Source of the DNA: Planctomycetes bacterium GWF2_41_51 | Lineage (GTDB): Bacteria; Planctomycetota; Phycisphaerae; Sedimentisphaerales; UBA12454 | Assembly: GCA_001825665.1 (NCBI GenBank) | Contig: MHXZ01000102.1 | Span: forward strand, 1-64,000 | DNA: 64,000 nt | Direction: 5' to 3' | In this document: positions 8,599 to 17,213 of the stretch, piece after piece | How positions within the stretch are numbered: the stretch's first letter is position 1 | Layout of the letters: every line of letters begins with the position of its first letter | Made by a program: the position numbers and the translations under genes | The notes under the pieces: generated by a model | Databases searched by the model: none | Seen by the model: only the letters and a program-made list of their open reading frames with translations | What the model was told of the DNA's origin: nothing

Positions 8599-10688
8599 AA
8601 CATTCCTTCTGAATATATTTTCAAAAAAACATCATTTCTAATCGGCTGGGGCTGTTGTATCTGGTATTTCTGGGACATTTCAAGAAATATATTATTTAGC
8701 CTTTTTAACTTTATCGGCTTTTTGAGCAGTTCTGTATTAGTAAATTTTAAGACCATTATATCATTATTAATATCACCTTTTGCCTTTTCAAGAACATTCT
8801 CCCATTGGTATATCCCAAAACGCTGATGTTTACGAAACAAATCTTTTGGTTTGCCAACTTGGACTTCTTCTAATAATGAACAAGCTCTTACATTTTGGCT
8901 AAATCCACTTTCATCTCCACTTACATACCATAAAAGTCTTGCGGGGAAAGTAATTTTCGGACCATGTGCAGAGCGGTAATAAATCATCGTGTCATTTAAA
9001 GCTAATTCAGTTTTTCTTCCAAATAACAATGCAATTCTATGCTCAAACAATTCTTGTGCCCATTTCGATTGTATTGGTACGGTATAACAAGGCATATAAC
9101 CATCCTCCAATTTTAGAGGAAAGTGATAATGTTCTACTGAAGCGACAAAGTCATATGACTTAATGTTATTCTTATCTTTAATTAAATTAGCCCAGTCTTC
9201 AAGCCCTTCATATTCAACCTCTATGTTATCACTTTGTGCAAGAATTTTGTCAGCAACTTGAGCCGAATTCAATATATATGGTAGGTTAATTTTAACATGT
9301 CCGTTCAGGCATTCAAAAAAACCAAATGCAAATATGATTTCTTTGATTACTTTATTAATGTTTTGATCTGAAATTCGTGTTATATACTTTTTTGAATCGA
9401 TACTAAACTTTATACAATCTCGTATAATTTGCCGAGCCAATGTAAATCCTTTGATGTTTTCTACAACTCTCAATATAGGAATTTCAATTTCAGGATTTTG
9501 CTCTTGAGGGACAGATTTTGCAATTAATCCTATTGGATTATTGTCTTCTGTAATAACATGCAAGGTGTATTGCAGAGGATTTAAAACAGAATGGATTGTA
9601 TGCCTGAATTGATTTTTTCTTTCCAAAGAAGGATTCTGAAAGATAGTAATCAAATTTTCTATTTCATCGGCTTTAGCTAATGAAAGTTGGATAGGAGTAC
9701 CAATAAAACGAGATGGCTCATAATTACCTATTCCACATAATTCGTCAATTTTTATAATGAATTGTGCTGGTCTCAATATTGTTAAATTATATTTATGTTT
9801 TAATGTCTCAAAGCTTGAAGATATTAGCTTTTCATCGTTTGTAACAAAATATTCCGCTCCAAAACCTATTGCCCATGCCATGTGTTTTAAATCGGATTTA
9901 TCTTGGTCTGATTGTTTTTCTGGAAATAGAAGATTTAGTTCGGAATTTATCCTATCAAAGTCTAAGGCAGAGCAGTCAGCTTGATAAAATGATTGTGCTT
10001 GTGCTCGATTTTTTGTTTGTATTGTATCATCTTTTTTTCTATGAATTTCATTATAAAGTTCTGGAGTTATGAATAATTCCACATTATCATCTATCCAGAG
10101 ACGTTTGAGCCTGAATGTTGGTGCGTTATTTTCGTTTTCTTCTTTAACAAATTCATAAACAATGTTTGCGTCTATGACAGCAGAGATTTTTTCTTGCTTT
10201 AACTTTTGGGCGGTAGAACTGAATAAATCTGGTTTACCATTACCCCTCCACCAAGTTATCAATTTTTTAGAGCCTTTGCCTCTGCCAGAAGTCTGTGTCA
10301 AATAGCTAAAGCCAAATTTTTCCCAAAAATGAGAATTAAAATAATCTTCTCTGCATTTCAATGCAATACCAGCAGTATGTTTCGTATGTTGAATTAAAAA
10401 ATCAACTAATTGTTTTGCAACACCTCGGCCTCTTTTATTAGCATCAACGCAAAGGTGGGTAATGGCTGTTTTATTTTTTGTAATTCTATAGAGTAAATAA
10501 CCGCAGCATATATCTGTTTCATCAACTGCAATTATTATTAATTTTTTATTTTTATGTTCTTCAAAAGCTCCTTTTGGGAAAAAACCCAAGCGGCTTGCGT
10601 CTTTTTTCCATAGATCTTGAACCTGATTTAAATGTTTCTCAGTTTTAAGAACTTCAATATTAACTTGATTATTTGTTATTGATGTCAA
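8595..10688 (-). CDS. Multidomain GNAT acetyltransferase - PIN nuclease - ASCH-like protein
   Basis: GNAT motif A 'THLCVDANKRGRGVAKQLVDFLI'; PIN-like 'AVIDANIVYEF...SDLKHMAWAIGFGAEYFVTNDEKLI'; C-terminal segment resembles the adjacent ASCH protein. Confidence 0.65.
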   Translation of the reverse strand: MTSITNNQVNIEVLKTEKHLNQVQDLWKKDASRLGFFPKGAFEEHKNKKLIIIAVDETDICCGYLLYRITKNKTAITHLCVDANKRGRGVAKQLVDFLIQHTKHTAGIALKCREDYFNSHFWEKFGFSYLTQTSGRGKGSKKLITWWRGNGKPDLFSSTAQKLKQEKISAVIDANIVYEFVKEENENNAPTFRLKRLWIDDNVELFITPELYNEIHRKKDDTIQTKNRAQAQSFYQADCSALDFDRINSELNLLFPEKQSDQDKSDLKHMAWAIGFGAEYFVTNDEKLISSSFETLKHKYNLTILRPAQFIIKIDELCGIGNYEPSRFIGTPIQLSLAKADEIENLITIFQNPSLERKNQFRHTIHSVLNPLQYTLHVITEDNNPIGLIAKSVPQEQNPEIEIPILRVVENIKGFTLARQIIRDCIKFSIDSKKYITRISDQNINKVIKEIIFAFGFFECLNGHVKINLPYILNSAQVADKILAQSDNIEVEYEGLEDWANLIKDKNNIKSYDFVASVEHYHFPLKLEDGYMPCYTVPIQSKWAQELFEHRIALLFGRKTELALNDTMIYYRSAHGPKITFPARLLWYVSGDESGFSQNVRACSLLEEVQVGKPKDLFRKHQRFGIYQWENVLEKAKGDINNDIMVLKFTNTELLKKPIKLKRLNNIFLEMSQKYQIQQPQPIRNDVFLKIYSEGMF

Positions 10689-10858
10689 GTATTACTTCCT
10701 CATTTTCATTCTTTTATAGATTCATAAAGCCATACAACATGAAGAGCAACAGCATTAGTTTTTATTATATTGATTTATTAATTATTTCATTAAGTCCCTT
10801 TATAGCTTCTATTCCATTTACGATATTGTTTTTATTGCTTATGGTCAACTATTTTCCT

Positions 10859-12142
10859 TCATGCCAGTTTCAATCTATCAAGCGGATACCATGTGGCATA
10901 TTTTTTGACTACTTTAATTATTTTTTCATCATGCCATGGATTTATAAAATCGATAATTTTATCTTCGGGTGGAAAACAACTGTGGCAATATTTTGGAGTC
11001 ATATCTTTGGGGACAATTCCACAATAATCCGTACCCTTGAGCATCTGTAGCAATTCTTGGGCGTCTGCTAATACAAATGGAATTTTATTTTCAGATAATG
11101 CGATTGTCATTCTCGCCGTTTCTACGACTCGCACTCTGCTTGATCCAGCCAAGTATAGTTGCCATCCATGTGGTTTCTTTTGGACTATCAAAGAAATATG
11201 TGTTGAATTGCCACCCTTGCAGATTTCCCATGGATGGCCTCCAATATGTGATTTATCACGATACCAATCGCTGAATGCCTTTTCTGAATTTCCTGGGATA
11301 TCAATAAGTCCTGCATTTCTTCCATCAGCCATTTTTTTGTATTTAGATCGAGATGTCTCGGATTGTTTGTTTTTAAAATAGCCATTGGCATCATAGCATA
11401 ATTGACAATAGTGAAAAAACTTATCTGCGGTCATGGCAGGGATTACGGCTTCTGTATCCATTTTACTAAGAGCGATCTCAAACTGTCTAAGATGTGTTTC
11501 TCCCAGTGCTACATCCAATCGTTCTATCTCTGGTATATGTTCCCATAGCTCAAGTCGTTTGATCTTACCGAATCTTTTATGTAATGGCAGATTATCAATA
11601 ATATATTCATTGTAGGCATCAATGTCTCTCGAAGCAGTAAGGATCTCAGTTTTAATATTTGACTGAACCCACAATAGGAATGCAACCAGTTTATCATCTT
11701 CAAATGATATACCAGATATTTGACCGGTCTCAATATTCAATTGGAAAACCAGCTTAGGTTCAAAAATAAAAATATAGATATTTTGATATACGCGAAAGGA
11801 TACTTTGTGCCATATAATTTCTTCAGGATAATAACTTTCGCTCAGGGATTTGAGTTCGGCTCGGTTTTTGATTTCGCCGGACTCTATCATCTCTTCATAT
11901 TCCTCTTTATTGATAAATGCAGACATTGGCCCGCGTTTTGAGCGAATCCACAATGACCAAACCTTATCCTGGCCATCCAATTGGGGTTGTATCACTTGCA
12001 GACTTTGATGTAATTGTTCCAGTATTGCAGTTATTTTCTTCGATACGCACGAATTATTCCGCCGATTGTAAGTACCGAAATCAGTACCGGCATATCTTTC
12101 GATGATTCCATCGATTTGTGGCGTATAAAACTTTTTTTTCAT
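10859..12142 (-). CDS. Hypothetical protein, 427 aa, no recognised domain
   Basis: Long ORF in series with minus-strand genes; 'SHIGGHPWEICKGGNSTHISLIV' motif. Confidence 0.6.
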   Translation of the reverse strand: MKKKFYTPQIDGIIERYAGTDFGTYNRRNNSCVSKKITAILEQLHQSLQVIQPQLDGQDKVWSLWIRSKRGPMSAFINKEEYEEMIESGEIKNRAELKSLSESYYPEEIIWHKVSFRVYQNIYIFIFEPKLVFQLNIETGQISGISFEDDKLVAFLLWVQSNIKTEILTASRDIDAYNEYIIDNLPLHKRFGKIKRLELWEHIPEIERLDVALGETHLRQFEIALSKMDTEAVIPAMTADKFFHYCQLCYDANGYFKNKQSETSRSKYKKMADGRNAGLIDIPGNSEKAFSDWYRDKSHIGGHPWEICKGGNSTHISLIVQKKPHGWQLYLAGSSRVRVVETARMTIALSENKIPFVLADAQELLQMLKGTDYCGIVPKDMTPKYCHSCFPPEDKIIDFINPWHDEKIIKVVKKYATWYPLDRLKLA

Positions 12143-12206
12143 TATTTAAACGGACCTATCAGAAAATGCGAACGCCGAAATTGTATATAGAGATTTCGGA
12201 TGGCGG

Positions 12207-13070
12207 TCATTTCTTTGCCTTTTGAATTACAGGCCAGAGCCGAGTTTGCAAATAGTTGATAATCTCTGATAATTTCAGTCCTGAATCGGAAAGATTACTG
12301 CGATTCAAAAAAGCTTTCCACTGTATTTCTTTCGTACTATCTTCCAAAAACTCCAGGCTCAATCCCACAGGTAATTGCTGCGGCAGTTCTACCTTTCGCC
12401 TGTTAAATGTTGCCTTGATCGCTTGTGCCAACAAATCGTTATCTATATTCATATGGTTTAGAAGAATGTATATATCGTAAAAATCTTTCATCCGGCTGTT
12501 CATAATGCCATGCACAACCATCGCGTTAATCTTTTCAGCAATCACAGTAGCAGGATGGTATGCTCTTATTCTTGGAGCGGGCAAATCTAAAATGGTTGGA
12601 TATACAATTTCCTCCGGAGCAGGTATTATAGCATCTCCCAATCCGATATCTATTTGAAGAGGAATTCTCCCATTGCCCAGAAAAGCTAATAGGTGTATCC
12701 GTGTTCCCAAATATTCCTGATCATCACGTATATCTTCTGTCTGTATCGAGCCTGCGTCGAATCTCAAACCATCGTCCTCGAACACTACATCACAGGCATC
12801 TGAAAATAATTGTTTCAATTGTTGATTAGATGGATTACCAAACCCAAGCAAATCAATGTCGCGGGTTGGCCGTCCGGGAACTTCGTGCCATAAAGCAAAA
12901 AGCATTGCGCCTTTTAGTACAAATACATCTGAATGATTGGAAAGCATGATCCTATAAAGCAATCGTTCCAGTCCATACCTGACCAATATGCTATTGAAAT
13001 TCTCGCCGGTTTTATCCCGAACGTTCAGTAATCGTTGATGAATAGATTGTGCAATGCCAGCTTTGTTCAT
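12207..13070 (-). CDS. abiEii: Nucleotidyltransferase AbiEii/AbiGii-family toxin
   Basis: 'FVLKGAMLFALWHEVPGRPTRDIDLLGFGN' nucleotidyltransferase motif; start set to ATG at 13070 (ATGA overlap with antitoxin stop). Confidence 0.88.
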   Translation of the reverse strand: MNKAGIAQSIHQRLLNVRDKTGENFNSILVRYGLERLLYRIMLSNHSDVFVLKGAMLFALWHEVPGRPTRDIDLLGFGNPSNQQLKQLFSDACDVVFEDDGLRFDAGSIQTEDIRDDQEYLGTRIHLLAFLGNGRIPLQIDIGLGDAIIPAPEEIVYPTILDLPAPRIRAYHPATVIAEKINAMVVHGIMNSRMKDFYDIYILLNHMNIDNDLLAQAIKATFNRRKVELPQQLPVGLSLEFLEDSTKEIQWKAFLNRSNLSDSGLKLSEIINYLQTRLWPVIQKAKK

Positions 13071-13651
13071 TTGCTCATTTCCAGATAAGGACGAATTACG
13101 TTGGTCATGCGGCATATTTTTGCATATCGCCAAATTTCATCGCGAGTCGCTTTCTTTTGTTTTAGAGAATCGACAAGAGCTTCGCGAGCCACATCAATTC
13201 CTATTTTATTACGGAATTTAAAACAATCGACCACCGTTTTGGCTGGGCAATAAACACGAACAGAAAGCCCTTCTTTTTTGTGTGTTTCTATACCTTCAGA
13301 AAATGCCTTTCCAGTAAGTTTAACGATACGCACGTTCGGTGATTTGGGCTTTGAAGCATTGCTCTCGATAGCTACCCATGTTTTGAATGGCATTTGGGTT
13401 GTTATTTCATGGAACTGTAGAGCCGATAGAAGGCAAATAACACTGCTGGGCGCTGACGTCATCACGTCTGCAAATGCTTCAAATGACAAATAGTTTCCAG
13501 CCAGAGTATATACTCCGCGGGTAACTCGACGAAGGGTACCACGATTAGCCATATAATGCAGCATGGTTCGAGGTATCCCGGCTTTTTTCAGGTCTGCGGC
13601 TGAACTCGATCCTTTGGCTTTTATAATATTAATTACTTTTTCTTTGTTCAT
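13067..13651 (-). CDS. abiEi: AbiEi-family type IV TA antitoxin
   Basis: N-terminal winged-HTH 'SSAADLKKAGIPRTMLHYMANRGTLRRVTRGVYTLAG'; 4-nt overlap with abiEii. Confidence 0.88.
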   Translation of the reverse strand: MNKEKVINIIKAKGSSSAADLKKAGIPRTMLHYMANRGTLRRVTRGVYTLAGNYLSFEAFADVMTSAPSSVICLLSALQFHEITTQMPFKTWVAIESNASKPKSPNVRIVKLTGKAFSEGIETHKKEGLSVRVYCPAKTVVDCFKFRNKIGIDVAREALVDSLKQKKATRDEIWRYAKICRMTNVIRPYLEMSK

Positions 13652-14027
13652 TTTTACCTACAAAGCACTTTTAGTCCCTAAATGATAACAAGTAGGGATT
13701 GTTTGTCAAAGTATTTTATAGTTGTTTCGATTTCTTTAAAAAAGTTGTATCTTTTCATATTTATCTTCCCCCCTGTTCCAATATGGATTTTGGTGGATGA
13801 ATTTGGGAAGTGCATTTTATTATTCTATTCGTTTTGGTACCATACATAACAATGACATTATATCTTGTCATCATATTGTATCGGCTATTATATGACAGGT
13901 CGCAGAACAGCAGGGAATGCAAGAAAATTTGCGCGATGAGCACGAGGGGAGTGTAAAAGTATTATCGGCAATATAACGGCAATAAAGGCGATATTTCTGT
14001 TGAGGGCACTGTGAAAATACAGTTCTT

Positions 14028-15028
14028 ATGCCTCGAAAATCAGAGTTATTGTGGAAACCATTATATTCGATAAACCCCGCAATTGTGCGTGTCTGATGCA
14101 AATTGAAGCGGCCAAGGCCGTGGTAGAAAACACACCTCTTTCACCTGCTGTTGAGGCTGAACTTCGATACAAGGCGCGTGTGCGTTCAACGCATTATTCC
14201 ACACGCATTGAGGGTAATCGCCTTACCTTAAAAGAGGCACAGGATGTTATCGAGAAAAAAAAGACAAATCTGCATGGCCATCAGCGGGATGTTAAAGAAG
14301 TGCGTAATTACTGGGATGCATTACTCAAAGTTGAGGATTGGGCAGCCAGAAAGGTTGATTTCAGCGAGGATTTGATCCGACGACTTCACGCTATTGTCGA
14401 GAAAGGGTTGCGTTCAAAACCAACAGCCTACCGTGATGGTCAAAATGTTATTCGCGATTCACAGTCTGGGGGCATTGTGTATATGCCGCCGGAGGCAAAA
14501 GATGTCCCTGCACTTATGTCGGCGATGGTGCGGTGGATATGCAAGGTGGAAAAAGAGAATCTCCCTGTGCCAATTATCGCGGCTCTTGTGCATTATCAGT
14601 TTGTGACCATTCATCCCTATTATGATGGCAATGGCCGTACGGCCCGGCTTTTGGCGACATTTATCCTGCAGCAGGGCGGGTATGGATTGCATGGCTTCTT
14701 TTCTATGGAGGAACATCATGCCCGTGATCTTGCCAGCTACTATGATTCACTTGTAGTGCATCAGCACCACAACTATTATTATGGCCGTGCAGAAGCGGAA
14801 CTGACAGGATGGGTCGAATATTTCATATTGCTTCTTGCAAAGGTGTTTACGCAGGCAAAAGATGAAGCCCTTCGGCTCGGCAAAACAGGCATTCCTTCTG
14901 AGCCGGAAAAACTTCGACGGCTCGATCACCGGGCACGTGTTGTATTGGCATTGTTTGCCAAAAAGAACTATATTACTGCTAAAGATGCAGCCGAGATATT
15001 TGGGCTTTCTATCGGACTTTCAGATTAA
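14028..15028 (+). pseudogene. Fic family protein, frameshifted near N-terminus and apparently C-terminally truncated
   Basis: Fic motif 'HPYYDGNGRTAR', inhibitory motif 'STRIEGN'; ATG at 14028 reads MPRKSELLWKPLYSINPAIVRV then stop; the other frame resumes LMQIEAAKAVVENTPLSP; the ORF ends abruptly inside 'AEIFGLSIGLSD'. Confidence 0.7.
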
Positions 15029-15083
15029 GTTAGTTGATATAACAGCCGATTTAATAAAATTGCAAGATTTATAGGTGTTATAA

Positions 15084-17027
15084 ATGGAACAAAAAAAACT
15101 CGAATACGCTAATGAGAAAATCCATATACCTATAATTGTTCCTGCGACCATTGCGATCTTACTGCTGCTGGCTGGCGCTATTGCAAGTTTATATGTGATG
15201 CAGGAACGATATTTGACTTCAAACACAAATGAATTAATAAATGCAGCCGAAAAATCCTTTTACGGTCAACTGAATAAAGATGCTGTGAGTATCTGCGGCA
15301 TAATGGACTTTGTAAAGGAAGACAGGCAACTTCAAAATATATGGCTTTCCCAAGACCGCCAGCTATTACTGAATTATTCAGAGCCGATTTTCAAAAAGAT
15401 TGAGTCTAAATATGACATAACGCACTTTTACTTTCATAGTATGGATAAAATTAATTTTCTGCGAGTTCATCAGCCTGCGCGATATGGGGACACCATAGAC
15501 CGTTTTACTTTAACTAATGCAGCTAATGATAAAAAAATCTGCTGGGGAATTGAATTGGGGCCATTGGGGACATTTACTTTGCGCGTGGTTGAACCATGGT
15601 ATATTAACGGTAGTCTTACAGGTTTTCTGGAAATGGGAAAAGAAATTTCGTATATAATGCCAGAAATTAATAAGACATTCCAAATTGAATCATTCCATAT
15701 CATTAACAAAACTTATCTTGACAAAACTCAATGGCAGCAGGGTATGAAAATGCTCGGATTCAACGGCAACTGGGATGCTTTTCAGGATTATGCTGCTATT
15801 GATTATAACTCGAGTGATTTGCAGGGAGCAATGACTAAGATAATAGCACATCCGCATAATCAACATAAAAAAATGTTGTTTGAATCTCGAATTAAAGGAA
15901 GGGATTATTATGTTGGCTTTGTTTCCCTTATTGATGCCGGAGGCAGGCAGGTCGGTGATATTGTTATTATGAAGAATATTACACCTGAAAAAACAACAAT
16001 CAGAATTTTTACGCTTATTATAGCGGTTTTCGGAAGTATTATTGGAGGACTTCTACTAACATTGTTTAGTTTACATGTTCGTCGAATTGAGCGTAAACTC
16101 AGCAGTACTTATGCTGAATTGAGAGGAGAAATAAATAAGCGTAAAAATACACAGGAACAGCTTCATCGGGCATATGAACAGATGGAGGGCAAGGTTAAAG
16201 AGCGAACAACAGAGCTAAGCGATGAAATTGCAGTGCGTAAAAAAGCTGAAGATGCTCTGATAAATCTCAATAGTCAGCTTGAAAGGACGATAAAGAAACT
16301 AACAGCCGCAAATTACGAACTTGAAGAGTTTACTCGCATAACAGCTCATGATTTAAAATCGCCTTTGCGGGCGATAGGAAGTCTGGCAGGAATAATGCAC
16401 ACTGATTATGGAGAAAAGCTTGACCCGCAAGGCAGAGAATTGCTTGACATAATAATAGCTCGCAGTATACGAATGGATAAGCAGCTTAGCGGTGTTTTGA
16501 GATATTCTGAAATACATCGCGGAAGCGAGCAGGAACAAGCTGTTGACCTGAACATATTATTGCATCAGATGGTAAATGATTTTGCAGTGCCTGCTGATAT
16601 TGAAGTTATAATAGAAAACCAGTTACCCGTAATCCTATGTGAAATTGATCTCATAAAACAACTTTTTGAATGTCTGCTGAATAATGCGGTAAAATTTATG
16701 GATAAACCCAAAGGTTGGATACGAATTGCTTGCAGTGAGCAGGAAGATTTTTGGAAGTTTAAAATAGAGGATAATGGTCCGGGGATTGATAATAAATATT
16801 TTGACAAGATTTTCAAGATTTTTCACAAACTTAGCAGGTCTGATGAATTTGAATCCACGGGTATCGGCCTTGCCATAGCCAAGAAGATTGTTGAAGAATA
16901 CGGTGGCAGAATCTGGGTAGAATCCGAGATTAGCAAAGGTAGCACATTTCTCTTTACTTTTTCAAAAAAGCACGCATGCATGGAAAAACAAACATCGACT
17001 GAAAAAGTTAGCAACTTTCAAAAATAG
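15084..17027 (+). CDS. Sensor histidine kinase with extracytoplasmic sensor domain
   Basis: Two TM segments, H-box 'ITAHDLKSPLRAIG', N-box 'LLNNAVKFM', G-boxes 'DNGPGID' and 'GIGLAIAKKIV'. Confidence 0.88.
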   Translation: MEQKKLEYANEKIHIPIIVPATIAILLLLAGAIASLYVMQERYLTSNTNELINAAEKSFYGQLNKDAVSICGIMDFVKEDRQLQNIWLSQDRQLLLNYSEPIFKKIESKYDITHFYFHSMDKINFLRVHQPARYGDTIDRFTLTNAANDKKICWGIELGPLGTFTLRVVEPWYINGSLTGFLEMGKEISYIMPEINKTFQIESFHIINKTYLDKTQWQQGMKMLGFNGNWDAFQDYAAIDYNSSDLQGAMTKIIAHPHNQHKKMLFESRIKGRDYYVGFVSLIDAGGRQVGDIVIMKNITPEKTTIRIFTLIIAVFGSIIGGLLLTLFSLHVRRIERKLSSTYAELRGEINKRKNTQEQLHRAYEQMEGKVKERTTELSDEIAVRKKAEDALINLNSQLERTIKKLTAANYELEEFTRITAHDLKSPLRAIGSLAGIMHTDYGEKLDPQGRELLDIIIARSIRMDKQLSGVLRYSEIHRGSEQEQAVDLNILLHQMVNDFAVPADIEVIIENQLPVILCEIDLIKQLFECLLNNAVKFMDKPKGWIRIACSEQEDFWKFKIEDNGPGIDNKYFDKIFKIFHKLSRSDEFESTGIGLAIAKKIVEEYGGRIWVESEISKGSTFLFTFSKKHACMEKQTSTEKVSNFQK

Positions 17028-17213
17028 GTATAAATTAAAATTCGGGAAAGGCCGATAATCATATGTTTTTTTAGCCGTTGAATTAATTAATTACGCAAGT
17101 TAAACATTTTTCTTGCGCAGAAACATCTCTTCTAATTTGGGTAAATATATTTGCCGATTATAAAGTAATGGGCCGGATATTGTATAAGTTCGGTTGGCGT
17201 ATGAAATGAAAAA

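Noticed and set aside
10673-11050. 125-aa plus-strand ORF
   Set aside because: Mostly antisense to the 427-aa gene and low complexity; no motif support.
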